64,000 bases of DNA from Asterias amurensis (taxonomy: Eukaryota; Echinodermata; Asteroidea; Forcipulatida; Asteriidae): assembly GCF_032118995.1 (NCBI RefSeq), contig NC_092665.1, forward strand, positions 13,620,512 to 13,684,511, in the 5' to 3' direction. The notes under the pieces are model-generated. The model worked only from the letters and a program-made list of their open reading frames with translations. It ran no database searches and was not told the origin of the DNA. Below, piece by piece: positions 12,301-20,600 of this stretch (position 1 is the first letter of the stretch; the number at the start of each line of letters is the position of its first letter). The translations under genes and the position numbers were made by a program.

Positions 12301-15300
12301 TTGAATTTTTGGAAACAAAGCAACCAACGATGTTTAATTATTTAAATGTTTGCAGATTTTTTGTAAAAGTTTGGTCAGAACATCTGATAACAAGATTGAA
12401 TGTTATGATAACGTACTTCCTTCCGTCCATGTCAACCAGTGCAGTATGTTTATCAACTTACAGTGGAAAGGTTTATTATGTAGCCAAAATGAAGATAATT
12501 ATAAGCCCTTTTCGAATCCATGGTTTCGGCTTTAGATTCGGCTTCAGGCTCCGTTCTCTCGTCTGAAGCCCTGCGCACATCCGCAAAGCATGCGCAATTG
12601 TCAAAACCAACCGCGGGGCCAAGCCTAGCCCGAGCCGAATCCAAAGCCAAAGCCGTGGTTTCGAATAGGGCCATAGTCTGACCCCATGATCATGTGAATC
12701 AATGAAAATCATCGAATTTCACAGGGAACATGACCGATGACAATGTGTTGTGGAAAGTAATGTAATCTTCCGTGTTTGATACACTTCTTGACAAAAAAAA
12801 AACCCTCAATCTTGGGTTTATTATCAAATCACCAAGTCATTGCGACGTTCACATGCGCCCCAGTTTTTCGTATCATATCCTTCATGGAGTGAGTCGGGTC
12901 AATGTGTTTTCCACATGCTGTGCCAAACTTTGTCTGAATATCTGATAAGCAAAAATAACAATGCAGAATCCGGTTTCAAATAAAGGGCGATCTGATGTTT
13001 TTGTCCAACACCGCGATGGAAGTCAAACCGCCCATAATCTTTAAATCCTGGGGTGGATTTCACAAAGAGTTAGGACTAGTCTTATCTCGGGTTGGGACGA
13101 GTTACTCGTCCTAACTTAGGACTAGCCATGAGTGTTTTTTTTTATATCTCCTATGACTAGTCCTAAGTTAGGACTATAGTCCGAACTCCTATCATACTCT
13201 CTAAATGTAAAAAAGTGAAAAACACCACTCTAACTTCGAGCTGTCCTTCATATGGCTCTTTAAAAAGAGTGGTGGTTATTTCACTCTTTAAGAGGGGTTT
13301 CACTCCAGGACAGAGTGAAAAATCACTCAAAAAAGATGCAAACTTCAATCTAAAAAATAAAAGAGTGTAAGACCACTCAAAAAAGAGTTGTCCTTCATAT
13401 GGCTCTTGAAAGAGTGTTTTTTCACTCTTTTACATTAAGAGAGTATCAATTAAAGGGTGTCTCTAAAGATGCTCTGAAATGATTTTATTTTTGTAATGTA
13501 TGTTTCTTAGTAGATGAAGTCACCGAAACTAGCTAAGGCAAACATTGCAGTGGGCATAAGTGGATCAGGCCAATTAACTGTAGGCGCAAACGTTTGGTTA
13601 TCACTCTTAAAAAATTGGGAAACATTTCACTTCAGATTATTGTGGTTGTGTTAAAATGTGTCAGTTTGTATCTTTCAAAATTTGAATTTGAATTCGCGAT
13701 ATTCAGAAACGCAACCACCCAATTGAAGTTAAATTTGCAAGTATGAATATAATTGTATACATCTACATCTTTAAAGGATTAAAACAATCGAGTGGTTAAC
13801 AAGACCCAAGGTAACCTTTGCCCTTGCGAGTCTCGCCTACAATAATTAATCACTTTTCAGAACTTGGGGTTCCTATCACACATATTGCTTTAACATGTGA
13901 ATGAACCTTGCGACCTGTTGATCACACGACAGTACACGTACATGCAGTTGCCAACACAAGAAAGACAGACTAGAGAAACTAGTCTTCAACAGCCGTGAAA
14001 TTACTATTACACTTTTCCATTATCTGTTTTTCGATTAAAGAACTCTTCAAAAGGTCTTCAACAGTCGTAAAATTACTATTTATAATTATACTTTTCCATT
14101 ATCTGTTTTTCAATTTAAGGCCTATGTATATTTGGTTTGCGGTAACACCATGTGTGTATCTACTTGCCAGGTAGAGTTGTTCTTAGAGAACTGTCTTTAT
14201 TCTACTGCCGCGGAGTAGATAATCGGAGGTTCGGGAGACTTCTCAGTTCTGAAAAGAACTGTCCTGCTTTTTAACTATTACCAGGGCGGATGGTATAGAA
14301 ATTAGACTGGACTACTCCTTTAGCTTATAGGATCGTAATTAACTGTACTGCCGCGGAGTCAGATCTGAATTGGTTTAAACGTTTCGACTAGCTTGCTCTA
14401 GTCATCGTCAGGAGACAGAAGTCTCCCGAACCTCCGATTATCTACTCCGCGGCAGTAGAATAAAAGCAAGACAGTTCTCTAAGAACAACTCTACCTGGCG
14501 AGTAGATACACACATGGTGTTACCGCAAACCAAATATACATTGATACCTCACCATGCAATGCCTCAAATCCTGTAATTTAAGGCCTCTTTAAAAAAAAGT
14601 CTTTAACAGTCGTGGAATTACTATTACACAAACTTTTCCATTATCTGTTTTTCAATTAAAGGTCTCTTCAAAAAAATTGCAACAGGCCAGGAATAACTAT
14701 AAGTATTACACATAAAAATTATTATACTTTTCAATTATAATTGTGCTGTTTTTTCGATTAAAGGTATCTTCAAAACATTTGCAACAGGACAGGAATTACT
14801 ATTACACATTATACTTTTCGATTATAATATGCTGTTCTTTCGATTAAAGGTCTAGTATTCAAAAAGTCTGCAACAGTCGTGGAATTATTACTATTACACA
14901 ATACTTGTCCATTTTTGTATAATATGCTGTTTTTGCCATCGAAGGTCTTCAAGAAGTTATACACAAATTATTCACATGTATCGATTCCCTGTCATATGAA
15001 AGCACACAACTTCGTGTGACAAGGGTGTTTTTCTTCCATTATTATCTCGCAACTTCAACGACTAATTGAGCTCAAATTTTCACAGGTTTGTTATTTTTTT
15101 AATGCATATGTTGAGATACCAAACACCAAGTGAGAAGACTGGTCTTTGACAATTACCAAAGGGAGTCCAGTACCTTTAAGTCATTTTTCCAAAGTGTATG
15201 ACTGGGTGAATGGACCAGTCAACATGATCAAGTCCCAAATGTGGGGTTTGTCATCAATCAGTAAATCATTACAACAATTCGGAAGATGAACGTACTCACC

Positions 15301-15471
15301 GACAGTGTGCACCATTGCATTCGCTGCGGACCCATTCCCTCGGGCCAACAGTCCGTCCCCGCTCGGTGCGTACCCGTACGGTAGGTAGGCCGTCGACAGC
15401 TCACGGAGTGTCATCGCAGCTTCCGCAAGGAACACCAAGGACAGAAGAATCGCAAACTTAGGAGTCCACAT
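3288..15471 (-). CDS. msp130: MSP130-like GPI-anchored cell-surface glycoprotein, unit A (12 exons)
   Basis: Exons (minus strand, high to low): 15471-15300, 11496-11362, 10314-10108, 9418-9229, 8295-8154, 7501-7387, 6856-6683, 6259-6194, 5791-5538, 5171-4954, 4529-4414, 3364-3288. All have AG/GT borders and matching phases, giving 621 residues. Visible: signal peptide (about residues 1-19), the MSP130/choice-of-anchor-I core with landmarks STVYVPYDY, HVVDISDVTRP, DIELCGNVIG, VANEG, YDIYSIYQPDAIK, STVDGRN and TSTVMVYSFPEHS, an acidic stretch near residues 470-480 (DPDDESPED), and a C-terminal GPI signal. NFT in exon 4 is a potential N-glycosylation site. Family knowledge: MSP130 proteins sit outside skeletogenic cells and are tied to calcium uptake and biomineral deposition. 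Oddities: the N-terminal segment is present twice (exons 1 and 2), and exon ends 5 and 8 are repeated in the introns that follow. Exon 2 is symmetric (phase 1-1), so it could be skipped in frame. Confidence 0.85.
3785..4255 (+). mobile_element. LINE-like 3' tail
   Basis: A GC-moderate block ending CGCCTTGGGTACC, a TATATAATACTTC segment and then a TATTATT microsatellite. This is the layout of the 3' end of a truncated non-LTR retroelement. No reverse transcriptase frame is present. The class is inference. Confidence 0.45.
5236..5305 (+). mobile_element. SINE tail fragment (family S1)
   Basis: ACTGAGTATACAGTGCTTAC followed by CACATCGGTGTATGGGT, the shared tail of the SINEs at 42121-42305 (plus) and 22252-22440 (minus). 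Flanked by two CTTGGCGCCAAG palindromes. Confidence 0.6.
5930..6215 (-). repeat. Tandem copies of the end of unit A exon 8 with its splice donor
   Basis: About five units of roughly 60 bp. Each repeats the last coding bases of exon 8 (minus-strand AACGACGATGACAAACTAG), the donor region, and a spacer ending TTGACCCCAAAGTGG. The rightmost unit is the genuine exon end (donor GTAAGTC at 6193). One inner unit, near 6085, keeps a strong GTAAGTG donor; the other copies have changed the GT or its context. Confidence 0.85.
7128..7215. repeat. Dispersed foldback repeat (family 4)
   Basis: CTAAGTTAGGACGAGTAACT, AAGACTAGTCCTAACTCTTTG and TGAAATCGACCCC. Relatives at 13052-13192, 29775-29935, 33735-33870 and 59336-59505. 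Confidence 0.6.
7764..8205 (-). repeat. Tandem copies of the end of unit A exon 5 with its splice donor
   Basis: About five units of 82-111 bp. Each repeats roughly 50 coding nt of exon 5 (encoding YITLNGDDTKAYICLQ) plus the donor. The genuine donor is at 8153. Copies with donors near 8040 and 7958 keep CTTTAG followed by GTGAG; the two outer copies are more decayed. In-frame stops follow the genuine donor at once, so using a distal donor would truncate the protein. Confidence 0.85.
8795..9183. mobile_element. Family 1 element in unit A intron 4
   Basis: Full-length copy with decayed left end (TTAAAAACAGTGGAC) and right end GTGTCCACTGCCATTAA. It ends about 45 bp before the donor side of exon 4. 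Confidence 0.8.
9433..9655. repeat. 110-bp direct tandem duplication in unit A intron 3
   Basis: GTAAGTCTGCTGCCACCAAG and the following sequence to GGTTTATTGGACCCTCCTGG occur twice with few differences. It begins about 15 bp upstream of the exon 4 acceptor. Confidence 0.8.
10390..10510 (-). mobile_element. SINE family S2 tail in unit A intron
   Basis: Plus strand reads GGTTGTGAAGCCAAGGACTC and AAGAACCCAATAGGGAGAAG, the complement of the S2 tail. 3' part only. Confidence 0.58.
10521..10815. mobile_element. CpG-rich inverted-repeat element in unit A intron 2
   Basis: Terminal arms ATAACTAGATCGGCCGCGCG and CGCGCGGCCGATCTAGTTAT; the flanks ATAGATATAGAAT and ATTCTATATCTAT extend the symmetry. 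The interior holds a direct repeat of GTCACGTGCTGACGGCAAC. Confidence 0.8.
11362..11496 (-). CDS. msp130: Unit A exon 2: second copy of the N-terminal segment (symmetric exon)
   Basis: 135 nt, phase 1 at both ends. It encodes LDPISTVYVPYDYQPD through KISSMVYSIG and matches unit B exon 24939-24805 at the same length. It is homologous to the second half of exon 1 (STAYLPYGYAP...HTVG), so a full transcript would carry this segment twice. The acceptor follows TTTTGCAG and the donor is GTAAGT. Confidence 0.8.
12000..12115. repeat. About 36-bp tandem repeat
   Basis: CCATTAAAAGGTTACAGCAA recurs with an A-rich spacer, about three copies with decay at both ends. Confidence 0.6.
12505..12673. mobile_element. 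GC-rich inverted-repeat element in unit A intron 1
   Basis: Ends GCCCTTTTCGAATCCATGG and CCGTGGTTTCGAATAGGGC, with inner arms GGCTTTAGATTCGGCT and its complement. About 170 bp. Confidence 0.78.
13052..13192. mobile_element. Family 4 foldback repeat
   Basis: TTTCACAAAGAGTTAGGACT followed by GACGAGTTACTCGTCC and CTAAGTTAGGAC in inverted order. Confidence 0.6.
13194..13446. mobile_element. Inverted-repeat element with internal AGAGTG repeats
   Basis: Ends ATACTCTCTAAATGTAAAA and TTTTACATTAAGAGAGTA. Inside, GTCCTTCATATGGCTCTT occurs twice and CACTCTTT/AAAGAGTG pairs recur, giving several alternative hairpins. Confidence 0.75.
14125..14543. mobile_element. Large inverted repeat with a hammerhead-like core
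   Basis: Arms of about 130 bp (14125-14260 and 14412-14543) are near-perfect complements, e.g. GTTTGCGGTAACACCATGTG and CACATGGTGTTACCGCAAAC. The central part carries the minus-strand motif at 14411-14381. Confidence 0.8.
14381..14411 (-). other. Hammerhead-ribozyme-like motif, copy 1
   Basis: Minus strand: CTGACGA, then a perfect 6-bp hairpin GACTAG/CTAGTC, then GAAAC. This is the order of the hammerhead core (CUGANGA, stem II, GAAAC). A cleavage-side strand was not traced. Confidence 0.4.
14998..15179. mobile_element. Family 1 element, right half, in unit A intron 1
   Basis: Starts at the GAAAGCACACAACTTCGTG portion and ends TACCTTTAA, 121 bp downstream of the exon 1 donor. Confidence 0.75.
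15300..15471 (-). CDS. msp130: Unit A exon 1: signal peptide plus shortened N-terminal segment
   Basis: Starts with ATG at 15471 and encodes MWTPKFAILLSLVFLAEAAM, a clear signal peptide, then LSTAYLPYGYAPSGDGLLAR. It closely matches unit C exon 1 but has lost about seven codons before the final HTVG. It ends at a consensus donor (GTGAGT) in phase 1, compatible with the phase-1 acceptors at both 11496 and 10314. The ATG is supported by the identical start in unit C and by conserved upstream sequence. Confidence 0.8.
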
Positions 15472-15472
15472 T

Positions 15473-15575
15473 TTGTTTCGGTGTTTTGTGAGACTCTAAC
15501 AACCCACTGTCTGTACCCACTGGTATCCCACTATGTACACCCAATAGAGCACGAATGCAGGGACTTTATAACGAC
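15473..15575 (-). promoter_or_regulatory. Probable core promoter and 5' leader of unit A
   Basis: TATAAAG lies at 15570-15564 (minus strand), about 95 bp above the ATG. The stretch between them shares blocks with the region above unit C exon 1, for example TTCGTGCTCT, GGTACAGAC and AGAGTCTC. The resemblance shows that promoter and first exon were duplicated together. The transcription start is not known. Confidence 0.5.
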
Positions 15576-15643
15576 TGTTTGAACGCGAGGATTTTCAGAT
15601 CTTGGGTCTTCAAATCTACGTCACTATATAAACACCACTGCTA

Positions 15644-16029
15644 TTAAAGGTACTGGACACCTTTGGTAATTGTCAAAGACCAGTCTTCTCAATTGGTGTA
15701 TCTTAACAATATGCACAAAATAACTAACCTGTGAAAATTAGAACTCAGTTGGTCGTCCAAGTTGCGAGATAATAATGGAAGAAAAACACCCTTGTCACAC
15801 GAAGTTGTGTGCTTTCAGATGCTTGATTTCAGGACCTCAAAATCTAATTATAAGGTCTCGAAACCAAATTCGTGGAAAATTACTTGTTTCTCAAAAACTA
15901 CGTTACTTTAGAGGGAGCCGTTTCTCACAATGTTTTATATTATCAACAGCTCTCCATTACTTGTTACCATGTAAGGTTTTATGCTAACAATTATCTTGAT
16001 CAATTACCAATAGTGTTCACTGCCTTTAA
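15644..16029. mobile_element. Family 1 element upstream of unit A
   Basis: Full-length copy between TTAAAGGTACTGGACAC and GTGTTCACTGCCTTTAAA. It sits about 70 bp above the unit A TATA-like box. Confidence 0.8.
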
Positions 16030-16596
16030 AGTGGGAAAACTAATTTATGAAAACTTTGGCACAAGGTGGCGCCCTGTACACTCAGTCACACTATCGGCAA
16101 GGTGCCAAGTTATGATAAATTTGGAGAGACATACTGAAATAAATAATGTAAATCATACATGAGTCCCTTTAGAATTGGTTTACCGTATTTTGTTGGCGGG
16201 GGCACTCGGGTGGGTGGGTTGGTGCATGTGGGGGTGATAAGTCAGAGCCTGAAAAATTTACCCTAGTAACCCCATAACTTAGGCTTTACACACCTGTCGA
16301 ATCCAGGATGATTTACATTTGTTTGTGTTATAGTTCTGATGGGAATAACTCGAGGGGAAAACAACTATACAATGACAATGAAACAGATAAGGTGTCACTG
16401 GATATTATTAACTTTAATTTCAAAGACTCCTAAAAGTTGGTTTTGGAGCTTCTATATTTCACCAACCCAAATATTTTTCAAAATAATGATAAAGAACTTA
16501 CTGTAGTTTAGTAGAAAAATAATAATGCTGATGAAGTTTTTAATCTGTGACTATGGATGATTCTAAAGGCATTAGAAAACTATAGGCACGGTATCC

Positions 16597-16973
16597 TTAA
16601 AGGGAAGGTACACGTTTGGTAATTACTCAAAACAAATATTAACTTAAAAACTGACTTGGTAACGAGCATTGGAGAACTGTTGATAGTATAACAACATTTG
16701 GGAAACAACTCCCTCTGAAGTAACTTATTTTTTGAGAAGGAGGTAATTTTTCACTAAAATAATAAAAGACTTCTAGCTAGAAGTCTTTGATTGCTATCTG
16801 AAAGCACACAAATTCGTCCAACAAGGGTGTTTTTTCTTTTATTCATTTCTCGCAACTTCGATGACCGATTGAGCCCAAATTTTCACAGGCTTGTTATTTT
16901 ATGCTTAGGATGGGATCCACGAAGTGAGAAGACTGGTTTTTGACAATTCCCAAACGTGTACCTTCCCTTTTAA
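16597..16973. mobile_element. Family 1 variant with different ends
   Basis: The body matches family 1, but the terminal repeats are TTAAAGGGAAGGTACACG and the complement CGTGTACCTTCCCTTTTAA. A diverged subfamily, directly abutting the next copy. Confidence 0.75.
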
Positions 16974-17334
16974 GACATTGGACACTATTGGTAATTGTCA
17001 AAGACCAGTCTTATCACTTACTGTATCTAAACATAATATGCATAAAATAACAAACCTGTGAAAGTTTGAGCTCAATCGGTCGTCGAGTTTCCGAGAATGA
17101 AAGAAAAATCACCCTTGTCAAATGGAGTTGTGTGCGTTCAGATGCTTGATTTCGAGACCTCAAATTCTAAACGTGAGGTCTCGAAATCAAATTCGTGGAA
17201 AACTACTCCACTTCAGAGGGAGCCGTTTCTCACAGTGTTTTATACTGCCAACCTCTCCCCATTACTTGTTACCAAGTAAGGTTTTATGCTAATAATTATT
17301 TTGAGTAACTACCAATAGTGTTCACTGCCTTTAA
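16970..17334. mobile_element. Family 1 element downstream of unit B
   Basis: Copy from TTAAGACATTGGACAC to GTGTTCACTGCCTTTAAA, sharing a TTAA with its left neighbour. It may have inserted at that TTAA. Confidence 0.78.
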
Positions 17335-17356
17335 ACAAAGATAGTCTGAACAATGA

Positions 17357-17577
17357 ATATATTTTAAACGTCAACGTAAACTTACTTAAACATAATAACA
17401 TAACAAATTTCTAAACAAAATATTTATGTGCAAATTTGGAAGAGTTTTATTTCGACAGCTGCTGGAAGATATTTTAGATGTCAACGTAAACTTACTTAAA
17501 CATAATAACACAACAAATTTCTGAACAAAACATTTATGTGCAAATTTGGGAGAGTTTTAGTTCGACAGCTGCTGGTT
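17357..17577. repeat. 110-bp tandem duplication in the unit B 3' flank
   Basis: GTCAACGTAAACTTACTTAA and TTCGACAGCTGCTGG occur twice. The candidate AATAAA survives only in the copy farther from the gene. Confidence 0.8.
17446..17451 (-). terminator. Candidate poly(A) signal of unit B
   Basis: AATAAA on the minus strand about 145 bp downstream of the unit B stop. It lies in one copy of a 110-bp tandem duplication; the other copy has changed it to ACTAAA. Confidence 0.4.
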
Positions 17578-17594
17578 GTGGCATGCGGTGATGT

Positions 17595-17671
17595 TCATAA
17601 CATTTTGATGATCATGTACAATACTGAGACTACACACGTCGTTACCGATGTACGTACACATGGACTGCCGC
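17595..17671 (-). CDS. msp130: Unit B last exon: GPI-anchor signal and stop
   Basis: 77 nt entered in phase 1. It encodes GGSPCVRTS, then the hydrophobic stretch VTTCVVSVLYMIIKML, and TGA at 17597-17595. It has the same length and start as the unit A last exon. In the 3' flank an AATAAA on the minus strand (17451-17446) lies about 145 bp past the stop and could be the poly(A) signal. Confidence 0.8.
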
Positions 17672-20600
17672 CTACAAAAGAAATAAATAACCATTAAAAT
17701 CATTCACTTTATGGATGGTAATTTTAGGACAAATGTTTAAAAGGAACGTACATGCCTTATGGATTAGTTTGGTTGTTTCAGTCCGTGTAGATACAATAAA
17801 AAATAGCCTTGATAAATTTAATTCACTAGTGGTATAGACTTGTGGACAAGTCGTTAAATCGGCCCCACGCGCTGAGATAGTGCTCTCGCGAGATCACTGC
17901 TCTCGCGCAAACTGATGGCTCCCCGATTTCGACTCCATCGGAGAGCCATCAGTTTGCGCGAGAGCAGTGACTCGCGAGAGCACTATCTCAGCGCGTGGGG
18001 CCGATTTAACGACTTGCCCACAAGTCTACTAGTGGTATAGAGTGTTTTAGATAGTGCATAATATCTGTAGTTGAGAGAGAAACTTGGCTGACACATAACG
18101 ACATTGATTTGGGAAGAAACTATTTTTAACAACGGATACAACCATGTGTAAATCTCCTTCTTTGTGTGAGTGTTGGCTCTGAGAAGAGAGCCGGTTTGAT
18201 TTAGACGTTTCGATTAGTGTACTCTGCTCGTCTTCAGGAGTAGACATTGATTTGGTTGATTTCATTGGTTCGTTGGCCGATTTCATTGATTTAGATAATT
18301 CAAATAATTTAGTCGGTTTTATTGATTTGATTTGATTCTGATTCGATTGATTTAAGTGATTCCATTGAGTCAATTAATACTTTTAAGTTTAACTGATTAA
18401 GTGATTCCAATGTGTTTTTACCATTAATAGGTTGGTCTAGCTGGGTCTCCTTCACTTCGTATAGTGACAAAGTACCACTGGCTGTACTTGTTACTAATAG
18501 GATGGGTTTGCCACTGGGGTTGTCTGAGGCTGGGATAAATCTACAATGAGGGAAAACAAAAGATGATGAGAACTATAATAAGAGATATAGTTCTATGTAA
18601 CCATGTTCTGAGAAAAAAAAAACCTGACTTATTCGTTAGGGATTTGGTGTAAGAGTTGGGTTCAGTTTAGGAAAATATACTAAAAGGTTGTCAGAGAACA
18701 AAGGGTTGTGTGTTTTGATGTGTTATAATTATGTACACCATCTTTGCCGTGAGTTCCGGCTGTCTCAAACTTACTTCAAGTCTTCCGGATGAAGATCCCC
18801 AAGGTTCCGGTTTTCCAGTAGCTTTTCGAAAGAGTCGCTCGTCCCACCAGCCCTGTAAATTGACTCGAATTTCGGAACAGCGGAATGTTCCGGGAAGCTG
18901 TACACCATCACAGTACTGGTTCGCTCCTGCGCAACGAACAGGAGATGCTTTCCATTGAGCTCACCCGTCTCAATTGCTTCGGGTTCCGGTCCCTGGTAAT
19001 TTTGAAAATAGGAAACCAAACTAAATTCACAACATGCAATGTATTTTATAAATGTGATGACATGACATGACGTCACGATGTTAGTGGCAATACCATCTGA
19101 TACTTGGTTAGACGTACAACAGCTTTCGATGGTATCACAGCATGCAACAATAATGTAATGACGTGGGATGACGTCATGATGTTGCAATTTGGTACCTGCC
19201 AATAAAAGGTGATTATAACCCCTATAAATGGTTTATAAATGGTTTATTTATTTACCAATTTTAAGGTTGACGCAATGTTGCAAAGCAATAAATGAGCTGC
19301 AACATTTTCCTGACAATTGGTCAGAATTAAGCGTCTTTGGAGGCATATTGTCGTCTGCGTTTACGTTTACCTTTACGTTAACATTTACTTGCACGGCAAA
19401 AGCCGTTGTCTTTGCCTTTATAATCTTACTTTGTTATCAGAACGGATGTCAAATTTATCTTCGGGTGACTCGTCGTCGGGGTCCTTTGATTTTCCTTCAG
19501 CGTTGAAAACCTCGGGGAAGAAGATGGCGTGTTGTCTTTCAACCTCGTCTCCACTGTCGTACACAAGTGAGAAATCGTCCGCCCTGAACACTGAGAAACT
19601 ACGCCCTCCGAAGAAGTGAAGTTTGTCGAACTTGGTAGGATCTTGTGGGTTGCGGCCATCCACTGTACTGAACATCAGTCGGCCTGTAAAAGGGAAAAAA
19701 GAATTTTAATGACATTTTGAAGTGTCGCAGACAAAATATTTCTAAGAATAATGTTGCAGTACCAAGTGTTGACACAACTTTAAGTCTTGTCATTGAAAAT
19801 GAAATAAACAGAGGAATGATAATAATAATTAGGAAACTTGGAGCGCCTTTATATAAGATGATGCAGCGCGGGGGTGGGGGGGGGGGGGACTGGTTATACA
19901 TGCGACCAGAGAACGGTGGGACTCAATCGCCTTTTTGAAAGCAGTGAGACTATAGGTTAGTTCCTAACAAGGTAATATCAAGTTTAAGAACTATTCATGC
20001 TGCAACATGTCAACAATGATCACGTTTGACCCCAAAGTGGAAATGGAGTTGCCTAGTTTGTCATCGTCGTTTAGAGCTGTTTGACCCCAAAGTGGATATT
20101 GACTTACCTAGTTTGTCATCGTCGTTTAGAGCATCCCGCAGAGCAGGGGACACCGAAGCAGAGAGCTCGTTATCTGTCGAAGAAGACGAAAAAACGCAGT
20201 TACCAAAACAGGACGTTAGGCCCCCTGTGTGATGTATCATACAACAAACTACGGAGCTTCCTAGTTGCCATATCACTTATCCGGAAAGAATGTAAATTCG
20301 CCAAGTCAACCAATGTCAAGAATACGTCGACTAAAAAAAAACGACTTGCTGGGATAAATTGCCCAACCAAGAAGTTGTACATGTTGACATACCGTCCACA
20401 AAGTCCTTTCCTCGTTTCGCCTCGGCCCATTCTCTTACACCAGCGTCATAATCCAAGTCATCTCCTTCATTGGCCGTTATGATGTAACCAACACCATCGA
20501 CCTCCATGTATTTAATAGCATCAGGCTGATAGATGCTGTAGATATCGTACGATTCGAAATGAATCCCTTGAGAAAAAGAAGAAAAAATAGTGTGGAAAAA

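Noticed and set aside
18047..18373. 108-codon minus-strand frame rich in Asn, Lys and Ser
   Set aside because: Lies in the last intron of unit B over low-complexity GATTTGATT-type repeats; composition reflects the repeat.
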